A DNA stretch of 64,000 bases from Paraphysomonas bandaiensis (GCA_965644295.1 CBFFRP010000432.1:372001-436000); one strand, 5' to 3'; counted from the first letter of the stretch, positions 45,302 through 56,286 are shown. Notes: a model not told the origin generated them from the sequence alone. Numbers and translations: made by a program.

Positions 45302-46710
45302 TCAAATTAGGTCTGCAACATTCATAGGCATCTCATCAATCTGGGTCGAATAATACTGCTCAATATCACGTAAAATTCGGACATCATCATTCTTGACGAA
45401 ATTGATGGCAACACCCTTGCGACCAAATCGACCGGACCGTCCAATGCGGTGGATGTAGAGTTCTCTATAGTTTTAAGGTGTTATTACATGAATACAAGGG
45501 TACTAGATGTTACCTATTGTTCGGCAGATCATAATTGATGACGAGTGATACTTGCTGTACATCCAGTCCTCTTCCCCACACATCTGTCGCGATAAGTACG
45601 CGTGATCCGCCAGAACGGAATTCCTCCATAATTGCCTCACGCTCCTGCTGAGGCATATCACCATGCATAGCAGACACTGTAAAGTTTGCATCTCGCATTT
45701 TGGCCGCCAGCCAATCAACCTTTCGCTTTGTGTTACAAAATATGACAGCCTGAGTGATTGTCAATGTATCATACAAATCACACAATGTGTCAAACTTCCA
45801 CTCCTCGCGCTCAACAGCTACAAAAAACTGCTTGATACCCTCAAGAGTTAATTCGTCGCGCTTTACAAGCACCCGCACGGGCTCATTCATAAATTTATTG
45901 GTCATATCCAGAACCTCTTGTGGAAGGGTTGCAGATACTAGAACTACTTGCGTCGATGGGGGAAGGTACCTGCAATTCATGCGTTAACAGCACGTAAATC
46001 CATCTCAATTTTAGAAACCTGTAAATATCATATATCTGATCTTTGAACCCACGATTGAGCATTTCGTCTGCCTCGTCAATGACCAACATCTTGATACCAC
46101 GGGTGCGCAAATTTCGTCTTTTAATCATGTCGTACACGCGGCCAGGCGTTCCAGAGACAACTTGCACTCCATAATCCAACCTCCTAATATCTTCACCAAT
46201 ACTTTTTCCACCAATGCATGCGTGACACTGAACATTCATGAAGTCACCAATTGCAAGAACAACTTTTTGAGTTTGTTCGGCCAACTCACGCGTTGGAGAA
46301 AGAATTAGCGCTTGGGTTTCATTGGAAGTTGAATTAATACTCTGAAGCACACCAATGGAAAAAACAGCCGTTTTTCCTGTTCCAGATTGTGATTGCGCAA
46401 TTACATCCCTTCCTTGTATAATAGGTTTGATTGCTCGCTGCTGGATAGCGGATGGTCTCTCGAAGCCTGCCACGCACATAAGGACAATCTATACCAATAC
46501 ATATATAGACAGTTATACCATAAGCATATATTCCCCGGAGTAAATCTTCCTTGAGTCCCATCGTATCAAAAGATGAAAGAATCTCAACATCTTCTGTTTG
46601 GGTAAACTCAATTTGCCCGTCCATATCATAATCTGATATTATATATATATAATGTCCCGTATATACACTATCAAAATGATAAGCTTACCAATTTTCTCTC
46701 TTGTTGACAT
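45302..46710 (-). CDS. EIF4A3: DEAD-box RNA helicase eIF4A-III (exon-junction-complex type)
   Basis: Five exons: 46710-46689, 46632-46519, 46466-46019, 45969-45514, 45464-45302; 400 residues. The first exon has only 22 bases (MSTREKI). [30 protein letters not shown] is the Q-motif region; [10 protein letters not shown] is Walker A (Lys77), then [27 protein letters not shown] (DEAD), SATLP (SAT), [27 protein letters not shown] and HRIGRSGR. The ending NVADLI is that of eIF4A proteins. [40 protein letters not shown] and VDWLAAKM are closer to eIF4A-III/FAL1 than to eIF4A-I. Role: clamp of the exon junction complex, fitting an intron-rich genome. Confidence 0.95.
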
Positions 46711-47205
46711 CTCAAATCAACTGTCCTATCTTAACTTATGTCTTCGTTGATGCTGATCACCTGTTGATGACAATAGTATGGAATATACTGTATGTCTGTC
46801 TATGTTTCTCTAAGTAATTCATGGGGTTTGTGTTGCATGCACACACTGCCGAATGCACTATACATTATTGTGATGTATGTTTTTTTTTTCGAGATGAAAA
46901 AAAAAAGAAAAAAATAGGCATTTTATAGTATATAAATATCGTATATATGAGAAAACAAATACAGGATGGTTGGTCAACACCACACTCTATAATGGGATGT
47001 AATGATTGGTCGAGAGCGATGTTAAGCCTATAATTATACATGTACTATACATAATACATACACACAGCAGTATCAAGTTTCCAGCTATAAAAAATAGAAA
47101 CTTAGAAATTGGATATCAGAATCAGTTGATAGCATTAACCCACAAGACCTCAGCCACCATATAATAACATAAAGTCATCTTCTGTTCACAATCGCCTACA
47201 ATTCA
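46711..47205. other. Divergent intergenic region between eIF4A-III and AK6
   Basis: 495 bp. A homopolymer-like tract (T10 then A-rich) at about 46880-46915 and octamer ACAGCAGT at 47064-47071, 135 bp before the AK6 start. Confidence 0.5.
47064..47071 (+). promoter_or_regulatory. ACAGCAGT octamer upstream of AK6
   Basis: Context ACACACAGCAGTATCAAG, 135 bp before the start codon. Function inferred from recurrence. Confidence 0.3.
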
Positions 47206-47898
47206 ATGAATGGTATAAAGAAACCTAATGTAAGATATTATTCGATAAGCAAGTTGATGATTATCATCATATGATGTGGTAGGTGTTGGTCACTGGCACT
47301 CCAGGCACCGGTAAATTATATATAATATAATTATTTACCACATATAATACCTTAAAAGGAAAAAGCGCTTTTTGTGAAGCTGCTGTTGAAAGTTTGGATC
47401 TTAAATTAGTTGATGTTACTGAGGTGTGTGTCTATAGTTATTCCCAACACATGTTGTCATTTTCTTCTGCGGTCCTGTGTGCTTTAGTTAGTTAAAAATC
47501 ACGAATGCCATGAAGGTAGAGATGAAGCATTCGACACCCTAGTATTGGATGAAGATAAGCTCTTAGATGTTATGGAACCGATTATGTCCGAAGGAGGGAA
47601 TATCGTCGACTATCACTCGTGTGATTTCTTCCCTGAGCGCTGGTTTCAGTTAGTGTTGGTTTTAACGGCTGATACAGAAGTCCTCTTCGATAGATTGCAG
47701 GCTCGAGGATATTCAAAGAAAAAGATGGATGAGAATATGGAATGTGAAATAATGCAGGTCGTTACAGAGTCTGCAAGAGAGAGCTATGACGCAGAAATTG
47801 TTCATTGCCTCAGCAGCAATACCCTAGACGATATGGAAAGTAATGTTGCTAGACTGAAATCTTGGTATGCTTCTTGGATGGCGCAAAATGAAGCTTAG
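47206..47898 (+). CDS. AK6: Adenylate kinase isoenzyme 6 (Fap7/hCINAP)
   Basis: Four exons: 47206-47229, 47283-47310, 47359-47423, 47488-47898; 175 residues, as expected for AK6 (about 172). The Walker A loop VTGTPGTGKS (Gly13-Ser20) is interrupted by intron 2 inside the GKS codons. Then ECHEGRDEAFDTLVLDEDKLLD, NIVDYHSCDFFPERWF (the conserved DYHxCDxFPERWxD of AK6), LTADTEVLFDRLQARGY, and the LID/C-terminal part MECEIMQVVTESARESYDAEIVHCL. AK6/Fap7 is a nuclear ATPase-adenylate kinase that acts in 18S rRNA 3' maturation with Rps14. Exons 1-3 are too short to notice alone and were found by extending the Walker loop. Confidence 0.94.
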
Positions 47899-48193
47899 AG
47901 CGCATGAAACACATGTGATATATTAGTTACCTCACAGCTATCATTGTAGTAGTAGATTGTGGGCAATAAAGGTCGTAAAGTGCAAATGACTAATAATGAA
48001 CTAGATGCAATTATTAGAAGAGGTAAATAGTGTTTCATGGTGACCAGTGTGAAAAACATGAATATAGGATAGAATCGATTTATTGTTTATTGTAATACAC
48101 ATCACACTATTTTATAGAAATGGTGTTACATGTTGTGCTATGAGTACGTTTTGTGTTTAAGGTGTGAGTGAGGACTACATACATACACACGTT
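47899..48193. other. Short spacer ending in a CATACATACACAC tract
   Basis: Non-coding sequence 3' of AK6; a short CATA-like tract at about 48177-48190 immediately precedes the left arm of the second palindrome. Confidence 0.5.
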
Positions 48194-48240
48194 GTGTCCG
48201 TTGGTGTGGTCTTGGACGGAAGCATACATACTTCTTCTCC

Positions 48241-49049
48241 ATGCAGTCTCTCAATACGATGAAGCGTGTTGCTATGGAGGTCATTGATTTGACTTCAGAT
48301 CAACCTAGTATCTTTAAGGGTCACTATGAAGTATCCACATGTATGTCGTATCACTCGACCCGTGGACAGAGATATGTATATGTTACCAGTCATAGTCACA
48401 ATACTCACAACCCACCCCTGAAGAGGAGGAGAATGGCTGGACGTAGACGTAGAGCAGAGGATAGGCCTGACGATAGACGATAGAGATCGACAAGTGGCAA
48501 ATGTGTTTGCGAATGCAGTGTTATCAGATTTATCGCATGCGGATGTCAATGCGTTACACCGCATGATAAACACACAGAAAACTCAAATCATACTATCAGA
48601 CACCTCCAGGTTCACTGATCTGTCAGATACCATAAAGGGTGCAGTACGAATGAGTATGTGGGATCAACATGTTTTGTTGTTATTATATCCTGATACTTTC
48701 AGATATTTGTAATTCATGTCCACACGCGTCAGATGAGTTGATAGCACTCATTTTCACAAAAGTAGAACACCAATGTAATATAGAAGCCGATTATATGATA
48801 GCATCTAATGCTATTGCTCCTCTTCATACGGTATTTTCCATATTATTATCATAACATTCTTTGCTATAATACAACGCATGCAAGATGACATAGGAGCGTT
48901 GCAGCATAGCGTGACCGAGTAGGAACGTAACCTAGAGGACATGCGTAATGATATGCAACGTCACAGAGAGGAGGTGCGTAATTGTATGGGAGAAATGCGA
49001 AATGATATGCAACGTAACATGGAGGAGATATTACGAATACTACCATAAG
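48241..49049 (+). pseudogene. SIM-containing nuclear protein gene, left copy (splice acceptor deleted)
   Basis: Same gene as the right copy. It encodes the N-terminal VIDLTSD motif and the basic KRRRMAGRRRR patch, then shifted frames reading VFANAVLSDLSHADVNAL and SCPHASDELIALIFTKVEH. After PLHT at about 48830 a GTATTTTCC donor is kept, but the 23 bp holding the matching acceptor (GACCTCAG in the right copy) are missing between two ATAC repeats, so the intron cannot be removed as in the right copy. A TAG interrupts the following coiled-coil frame (SVTE-stop-ERNLED). Best read as a decayed copy. Confidence 0.65.
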
Positions 49050-49266
49050 CCATTAGTAAATGTCGGTTATTCGCAAATGACAGCATCAATAATTGCAAGT
49101 CACTTATTGCTTGGTATGATAGGGTTTATCAAGATGCATTTATTTGATATCTTTAAGCTTAGAAGTAAGTAACAGAACATGTAATTAACTTGACTTACAA
49201 TTATTGATGCTGTCATTTGCGAATAACCGACATTTACTAATGGCTTATGGTAGTATTCGTAATATC

Positions 49267-50075
49267 TCCTCCATGTTACGTTGCATATCATTTCGCATTT
49301 CTCCCATACAATTACGCACCTCCTCTCTGTGACGTTGCATATCATTACGCATGTCCTCTAGGTTACGTTCCTACTCAGTCACGCTATGCTGCAACGCTCC
49401 TATGTCATCTTGCATGCGTTGTATCTGAGGTCAACATGAGCTTGTATTATAGCAAAGAATGTTATGACAATAATATGGAAAATACCGTATGAAGAGGAGC
49501 AATAGCATTGGATGCTATCATATAATCGGCTTCTATATTACATTGGTGTTCTACTTTTGTGAAAATGAGTGCTATCAACTCATCTGACGCGTGTGGACAT
49601 GAATTACAAATATCTGAAAGTATCAGGATATAATAACAACAAAACATGTTGATCCCACATACTCATTCGTACTGCACCCTTTATGGTATCTGACAGATCA
49701 GTGAACCTGGAGGTGTCTGATAGTATGATTTGAGTTTTCTGTGTGTTTATCATGCGGTGTAACGCATTGACATCCGCATGCGATAAATCTGATAACACTG
49801 CATTCGCAAACTCATTTGCCACTTGTCGATCTCTATCGTCTATCGTCAGGCCTATCCTCTGCTCTACGTCTACGTCCAGCCATTCTCCTCCTCTTCAGGG
49901 GTGGGTTGTGTGTATTGTGACTATGACTGGTAACATATACATATCTCTGTCCACAGGTCGAGTGATACGACATACATGTGGATACTTCATAGTGACCCTT
50001 AAAGATACTAGGTTGATCTGAAGTCAAATCAATGACCTCCATAGCAACACGCTTCATTGTATTGAGAGACTGCAT
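49267..50075 (-). CDS. SUMO-interaction-motif/coiled-coil protein gene, right copy (one in-frame TAG)
   Basis: Unrecognised gene. Exon 1 from ATG 50075 reads MKRVAMEVIDLTSDQ, where VIDLTSD is a textbook SUMO-interaction motif followed by acidic residue, then a nuclear-signal-like PLKRRRMAGRRRR. Frame then changes, probably through a short intron near 49840, to FANAVLSDLSHADVNALHRM and TSRFTDLSDTIKGAVRMN; a GTATGT...TTTCAG intron joins this to ICNSCPHASDELIALIF. The next intron ends GACCTCAG and leads to IQRMQDDIGALQHSVTE. A TAG then stops the frame although the codons beyond it continue a clear coiled coil (ERNLEDMRNDMQRHREEV). Both copies share this TAG, so either it arose before duplication or it is the real end. 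No enzymatic domain. Exon limits are approximate. Confidence 0.5.
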
Positions 50076-50127
50076 GGAGAAGAAGTATGTATGCTTCCGT
50101 CCAAGATCACTCCAACGGACACGACTG

Positions 50128-50265
50128 TATGTATGTATGTATGTATGTATGTATGTATGTATGTATGTATGTATGTATGTATGTATGTATGTATGTATGT
50201 ATGTATGTATGTATGTATGTATGTATGTATGTATGTATGTATGTATGTATGTATGTATGAATGTA
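50128..50265. repeat. (TATG)n microsatellite
   Basis: About 34 TATG units beginning directly at the outer edge of the right palindrome arm and ending in TATGAATGTAGGTAGG variants. It lies 53 bp upstream of the right-copy ATG. Confidence 0.96.
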
Positions 50266-51177
50266 GGTAGGTATGTGTGCTTTCACGCAAAAAATGGCAC
50301 TTTTTTATACTTAAACCCCTATAATACTGTACGTAGAATACAATGAAATAGAGATAAGATACGATTGTTGTGGTGTATGTATCTTCCGTAAGATCATGTG
50401 GCGTATTAAACACTTCGACCTATGAGTGACATAAGCGACACAAAGTCACACAGAGACACTACTGAAAGGTTTGAATCACCCCCCAAATCAAGAGGAAGTG
50501 GTCGTAGTAATCCTGTCTGGATGCTCTAGTTTATAATAGAGATGTCATAACATATGCCAAACAAATGTGGCATAGCCCAGGTAGACCCATCATACTTTAA
50601 CCGCTGTGCTCTTTTCCTTCATAAAGTAATGAATATTGCTAGCTGGGAAGTTTATTAGTGTCACAAGACAGTCAACCATTCTGACAAGGTAAACATACAC
50701 TTGTCGAAATAGCAAGCGGAAAAGTAAGTTGTAATAATACAACAATAATTGGCATAAGCGTGTATAGATATGAAAGATAATATTTTACTTGATGTAAACT
50801 CATGTTTAGGAAATTTAATGTCGAATGAAATTCAAACACTACATGGAATTAAAACAGGTAAAGCAATACAGCATCAACTAGAAACACTAGAGGCAAGATT
50901 TTGTCAACATTCCATATTTACAAAGTGATGTACCAACACTAGTGCAACATTGTCAATGATAATGATTGGTATCAAGATGGTAGTTGCAGACACAAATATA
51001 CACCTCCATCAGTAAGTGTTGAAATACTTTTTAGTGTGCTGGATATAAATGATAATCATGTATTACCTGTTCATAAGACATAAGGTAAAACAAAGCACAC
51101 AGCAGTTTTGTACTGTGATTTGTACAACGCAATCCGTATATTCAGCAAGCCAGTCCATTGTTGTCAGTATATATGTT
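50266..51177. other. Intergenic; one 52-codon frame of unknown worth
   Basis: A short ATG frame at 50771-50929 (MKDNILLDVNSCLGNLMSNE...) has a helical look but no motif and is not called as a gene. Octamer ACAGCAGT at 51099-51106. Confidence 0.4.
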
Positions 51178-51355
51178 ATATTGAAAGTCTGTTTATTAGC
51201 AATAGGCGTTAAGTATCTGCCCCAATTTAGTAGCTAGAAGAATGCTAGCCAGACTAGTTAGACTTCTATCTGTAACTAACCAGGTCGAACGCCTATTGAC
51301 GCTACGGAAGCTGCTTGTTCGTTGCCTCAAGCACCTTCGTGCAACCACTTCCGTT
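51178..51355 (+). repeat. Structured dispersed repeat, full copy A
   Basis: Begins TATTGAAAGTC, ends CCACTTCCG. Predicted pairing: CAATAGGCGTT (51200-51210) with AACGCCTATTG (51288-51298), a perfect 11-bp stem; inside it TAGAAG with CTTCTA and GCTAG with CTAG; then a 3' module GGAAG/CTTCC enclosing GCTTG/CAAGC and the hairpin GCAC-CTTC-GTGC. Several pairs are kept by matched changes relative to copies B and C. A 63-codon frame over it is considered chance. Confidence 0.85.
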
Positions 51356-52451
51356 AGATATGTTATAACATTATGTGGAATACGATATGCATCCACCTCC
51401 AACCTACGACAGCACCTTCATCTTGAACAATGATATATGTAGCTTCAGTCATACTTACAGGACACACCAGATGAGATAATTACGAGTACAGTGTTAGGAG
51501 TCATATTGTCTTTAGGCTCTTTATTGGTTGTGTCGTAAGTGGAGTCCCTGTGTAGTATATAGATTGCATATTTCTAATACCTATTCAGAATTTATTAATT
51601 CGACCTGTCGTCATATCGTAGTATGTAATATGTCGTTCTGCTACTCTATATCCCTGTACCACATACATATACTCTCACCACTCCCACAACTGGTCCACAA
51701 TCTTATATTAACCATATGATGACTTCCTCTGTAAGGGTAACATATGAATAATATAAGAGTGTGGACCACTTGTAGTGTTACAGTCTTCTAACGGATACAT
51801 ACGCTTATTCTCCTACAGAATCATCAATAGCACACTGAAACATCCATAAAAATAACATATTCAGAAGCGCATTAGTGGTGTACACTTCTAGTGCAGTTAT
51901 ATTACTATTCATGGTACTCCATACGGTCTATAGTATAGACCATTAATGCCATTACCATTAACGGTTACCAGGCCCTGGTCTATACATATATATATGTATG
52001 GTTGTTCTATATATATACGTGTATCTGCTGAGGCATTATTCATATAATAATCTTATGGGTGTTTCTTCTCATCAGGAGCATACATGCACTATACATCTAT
52101 ACATTACCCCATATTTACAGCGTAACTACTAATCACCGCATTTGACCGTCTGGTGAGCGAGTGTTGCGGCTGCGCACCTCTACCAATGCACACATTGCTT
52201 AGTTCAGCCCTTCCCCACCTTTGTTCTCACTGCATATTCAGCGCTAAAAACTGTGTGATAATGATGTAGCTAGTAGTTGGTTTTAGTAGGTAGCTAGCTA
52301 ATAACATATGGGACTTAATCAAGTATTAGTCAGACCCCCACACGGCCCCCACCCGAATCTACCTAAGTATGCTCTCAAAATAGAGCAATCAAGCACTCGC
52401 TAGAAAAGATTTTCGCATGAAGTTGCGTAGTACTAAATAGTGGTATATTCC
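51356..52451. other. Intergenic with one hairpin
   Basis: No gene seen. Hairpin with 10-bp arms GTATAGACCA (51933) and TGGTCTATAC (ending 51985) around an ATTAATGCCATTACCATTAA loop similar to the tract near 11940. Confidence 0.5.
51933..51985. repeat. 10-bp-arm inverted repeat with ATTAATG-rich loop
   Basis: Arms GTATAGACCA and TGGTCTATAC pair perfectly; the loop carries a further GGTTACCAGG-type dyad. May be a remnant of a small foldback element; the tract at 11860-11975 is similar. Confidence 0.6.
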
Positions 52452-52931
52452 TTATACGTTTTTCTTGGTGTTCACTGAATACAATGCATTGTAAACTTTT
52501 AGTACAACAAGAACCATAGATAATACGTAAGGTAGCTCCACTGATAAGTATGGGACAAGATTCTGAGGAGGTAAACTTGAAGTAAATTCCATGTAATGAT
52601 AGAACAATATGGCATTCATCTTCGCACCAACAAATAATAGCAGAGGTACAGCAAATCGCTTCCAAGAGTTAGTTACTGCGGCGACAGTAGTGAGAGTGTA
52701 GCCAATAGACAAGATATAGGCAGATGCACAAGTCGCAACTACCATCCATTCAGGACGAGCAAGAAAAAGCCTATTATTCTCTGAGCAAAACGATATCGTC
52801 TCTTGTATTAAAAATCGGTTATCTCCATCTTCAAATGGACCTTCACAGTAACACCGCTCTACTGTTAAGTTCATTGTGAGAAAATAACATTGCAATGCAA
52901 TTATCACAAAATCAGTAATAGAATATGCCAT
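52452..52931 (-). CDS. EXPERA-domain membrane protein (TMEM97/sigma-2 receptor-like)
   Basis: Single exon, 159 residues from ATG 52931 (TMEM97 has 176). Four hydrophobic segments: SITDFVIIALQCYFLTMNL, MVVATCASAYILSIGYTLTTVAAV, FAVPLLLFVGAKMNAILFYHYM, and VELPYVLSMVLVVLKVYNALY. The block SWKRFAVPLLLFVGAKM then PYLSVELPYVLSMVLVVLKVY follows the EXPERA pattern of TMEM97 (KWIRTPAIIYG...PYLLIPFILL) and the related EBP/TM6SF family. These proteins sit in the ER and endolysosome and handle sterols or their trafficking. The luminal loop ERCYCEGPFEDGDNRFLIQETISFC is longer than usual. Ends with a lysine-rich NTKKNV, an ER-retrieval-like tail. Family call moderate, topology good. Confidence 0.7.
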   Translation of the reverse strand: MAYSITDFVIIALQCYFLTMNLTVERCYCEGPFEDGDNRFLIQETISFCSENNRLFLARPEWMVVATCASAYILSIGYTLTTVAAVTNSWKRFAVPLLLFVGAKMNAILFYHYMEFTSSLPPQNLVPYLSVELPYVLSMVLVVLKVYNALYSVNTKKNV

Positions 52932-54142
52932 TTCTAGATATCCAACACAATCAACCAAAAGAAATTAATGATAATAAAGTATGGTTTGAGATTTGAGGAT
53001 GCTGAGTGACATATAGACATGCAGAGCTGATCGTGCGTATCGTACACTATCAGAGTGGTCGATTTCATATGCTGTTTTTTGTATTGTAGAAAGACAGGCA
53101 AGAGTGTATATAAGAGTACGGAGTACTACTGCTCGGAATACAGCAGTTTGGGTATCTGGGTATCATCATATGGAGGGATCTTCCTGCTGGCTGTATGCAA
53201 TACAGCAGCAGTGCAGCGATCAAACACTCCTGTATAGTTATATATATTCATAAACTGAAGCAATAATATCTTTTGGTCTTAGCTTGACGCTTAAACTGAG
53301 ATGAAGTTATCTAATGGTGTCACAGAGTTATCTGTCTGTGTAGAGTCCCATATCTTATGATGAAGTTGTGTTCACCTCATGTCTTGAGATCACTGTAGTG
53401 GGAACAAACCGTTATATGTCTCAACTCTGGTTGTGGATATAGAAATCATGAGTGATATCTTATTCTCAAACCTTAGCGAATATCACCGGATGGGGAGTTG
53501 CAGTCGACGGCAGCAATAGATTACTGCGTCATTCATTTCAAATGTCCATTACAATATGATTGCTCAACCTACCAGGCAATTATCTATGAGTATCTGGTAG
53601 AGGATTTCCCTTTGCAAACAAGAATCTTAACAACTACCACACTACGAGGGCTATTTTTGCAGTACCTAGAGAGGAATTTGATGATGTATTTATATGTATA
53701 ATATGTGTTTAGAGGTTTAGGTAAATTAGTGCATCTTAATAATTGGTATTTTTATTATATGCGACATATTGCATTGAATTTATATTTGAGAAAATGCATG
53801 GATTGTGTCCAGGGTTGTTGGACCATCCGAATACTTTTCATTTTGACAATATTCTTACGTACTACTAACATCCTCATCACTATTACTTGCATATGTCCCG
53901 AATATATAGAAAAACACCACTGTATTAATTAGTCGCAGATTCACAACAGGACTTTAAGTACCGTCAGCACTCATCATGATATCAGAACATGTACCAATAT
54001 TTTTACAATGAATGTACTGCAACTAATAATATCACCTTCAACTAACACTCTCGACTTTTTATATCGTGTGTATATAGGTGTATATTGCAGCATAACTACA
54101 CACAAGCACAGAGAATACCTAATAATATCAACACTCATTAGA
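52932..54142. other. Intergenic, no gene seen
   Basis: 1.2 kb. Octamer ACAGCAGT at 53140-53147, about 210 bp before the EXPERA gene start. Frames at 53498 and 53705 have no motif. Confidence 0.45.
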
Positions 54143-54952
54143 TCAATAATCTTTGAACTCCAGAACCCTTTCGAAATAGGAAACCATTTCACATTTGCCT
54201 CCAGTGACATTGTGAACGCCCGACCAGCGCTATTAGTTATAATCGAATCGTAAGACATATTTAAATGACATTTCAAAATTACATACCATCAACATCAAGT
54301 CTTTACTTAGCAGAGACCGTGTCTGTAGAGTGGCTACACCCGGTTGATTATCAGCTGGACAAGATTCCATATGCAACTCTTGTGAGGATTCATCAATCCA
54401 CACCTTGAACATATACTGTCCCCCAGTTTCGACACTGACACACACACTTTCGGCTGTTTCTCTGTCGCAACCAATTTTTGCGCGTAAATTCCACACACTT
54501 ACTGCAACCCCAAGGTCTCTTTGCAAAGAAAAATATCCATCACTAATAGTTATCGTATGTCGTACTTTAAAAAACGCAATTGAGCCTAAGGTTCGTCGAA
54601 TTTGAGATTGTTCACTTAAAGCAGCAAACTCGTCCAGATTTTCTGCATCAAACTGATGCCATGTTCCTTGCATTGTGTCTTTCCAGTTTTGTATTTTTGG
54701 ATATCGTTTTTTCGTCATCGGCACATTAACATAATCGCGTTTATTGACTGAACACGAATAATATATCAAAATTAATATAACGATAAAGAAGTAACACCAA
54801 ACGCTATGATCAATAATGTGATTAATATCATCTGTAAATATCTCTATCCAGTGAGTTCTCTTTAAATAGAAAGAGACAAACAACCATAGAGAGAGTTCAT
54901 ACAGTAGAAAGGTAAGACCTAAAAATGATGCAGCTACAGTAAGAAATTGCAT
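54143..54952 (-). CDS. Two-TM membrane protein with a possible lipocalin/FABP-like domain
   Basis: Two exons, 54952-54287 and 54229-54143, 250 residues; the 57-bp intron is phase 0, and the spliced frame ends VSYFERVLEFKDY. Two hydrophobic segments at about 5-30 (VAASFLGLTFLLYELSLWLFVSFY) and 51-68 (VWCYFFIVILILIYYSC) are followed by a soluble domain that starts MQGTWHQFDAENLDEF and alternates short strands (TITISDGYFSLQR, VSVWNLRAKIGC, SVCVSVETGGQYMFKVWI, QELHMES) and ends in a YFERV strand. A GTWxxxxxENxxEF start and a YFERV end recall fatty-acid-binding proteins/lipocalins, but this is pattern-level only. Reading through the intron would give a different, motif-free tail. Confidence 0.6.
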
Positions 54953-55646
54953 GAGATGATAGTAATTATGATATTAAATAGAGAATATAAGATAGATGTC
55001 CCTATACTAAGTTATGTGTATATGTTATGGTCAAGCTATCTATCTATTGCTATCAACGCGTGTTGATCTTACTGGATGACTGGGAGTTATAGCAGTACAG
55101 TAGATTACAAGCCCTTTTTGTATATGTGATGTGTGCGTTTATGTTATAAAAAATGGGGAAAATGTAGATATCAAGCGGAGATACTTAGATATCTAGGCAG
55201 TCCAAAAACGATGCTGATGTCCAAAAAAACTCCCACATTTTTGGTGTATGGGTATCTCCATAGACAAGTGACGATAGTTAGTATATATTACATATCCAGA
55301 GTCAGTTCATTAAGCTGGAACATTTCAATGATGTGTTATTGTGAAAATGTACTGCACTCATCTACCTCTATATTCATGTCTTCAGAATGATATTCAGATA
55401 GCTCATTATTATATTAAGAGCTCTTGTAAACGACACCCTTCATCATGATGTTTTGAGCTCCAGTGGTCCCTACAGACCACAGACAACGAAGGTAACCACA
55501 TTAAATTACTGTACACTTTGTGTGTAACATTATTTGTATAATGGTCTTGCTGTAGTTATTCATGTATCATGGTGTGTTATGGGGTATGTCAGGTCGACAC
55601 ACCAACCTGCATATATTCCACTCAATATCCGTATCAGCCAGTCTGA

Positions 55647-56286
55647 GTGCGCAACATAATCGGTGACAGGAACAGCAAGCATAGTGCTGGTGGATATATC
55701 AACGTTTTCCCCGACAGTACAGTGGAACACTACCATATGGCACATCAATTGGCGTTAGGCCATAATCTTCGCTCCAACTTCATCGCCGCCTTCAACATGT
55801 GTACTCCTTCTACTGTCGGTGTCAAGTGGTAGGATGAAGCCTACTGAATCACTGGCTACCTCATGAATCTCGTCTACAAGATCTTTTCTTATATACAAGA
55901 CCTGTAGGCAGCTGAGTGCTCTCTACGTAGTGGTTGGTGCGTGGGACCTGTCCAGCCACGGAGGGGAGACTTTGATATTCAATCTGAACGCCAGTGCAGT
56001 GAGGTTGATCTACAAGAACTTTAACCTTATGAATATCCCTGGATTCATGCTATGTCGATGTTACCCTCGTCTCATTCATCTTTGTGAGAGTATTTTTCAT
56101 GTTTCTGCAGTATATGAGGTATTGAGTATTGCTGCGTATCCTACTATACAGCAACTCCCTAGTGCTCTACCAGCCGAGGGTACTACGTGTTATATCAGCA
56201 ATTCAGTTGCTGGAGAATTTAAGATGACAGGGACTGCCAATACTGTAAATTCTCGAGTTAGTGCCGGGTTGGAGGACCTCTGCTGA
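55647..56286 (+). CDS. Unassigned two-part frame inside the transposon
   Basis: Not recognised. A frame reading GGYINVFPDSTVEHYHMAHQ and NFIAAFNMCTPSTVGVK appears to splice (donor GTAGGATG at about 55830, acceptor GTAGGCAG near 55910) into LSALYVVVGAWDLSSHGGET, continuing to a TGA at 56284-56286. The start is uncertain; acceptor-like TGACAG at about 55665 suggests an upstream exon. It lies divergent from the transposase within the same inverted ends, so it could be a second element gene. Confidence 0.35.

Larger units (their letters stand above)
48194..50122. repeat. Second large inverted repeat (arms 48194-49101 and 49192-50122)
   Basis: Near-identical inverted arms of about 908 and 931 bp around a 90-bp unique centre. 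Pairs sum to 98293 near the centre and 98316 at the outer ends; the 23-bp difference is a block present only in the right arm (about 49418-49440). Scattered substitutions (for example those giving Arg/Cys and Val/Glu differences in translation) show about 1% divergence, so the arms are not one read assembled twice. Each arm carries one gene copy reading inward. The outer edges touch CATA-type tracts on both sides. Confidence 0.9.

Noticed and set aside
48865-49031. TAG as a reassigned codon in this genome
   Set aside because: Conserved genes such as ESS2 and NAD kinase end at TAG at the expected place, so the shared TAG in the palindrome gene is more simply a nonsense change or true end.
51242-51433. 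63-codon frame reading MLARLVRLLSVTNQVERLL
   Set aside because: Lies within structured repeat copy A; copies B and C do not keep the frame.
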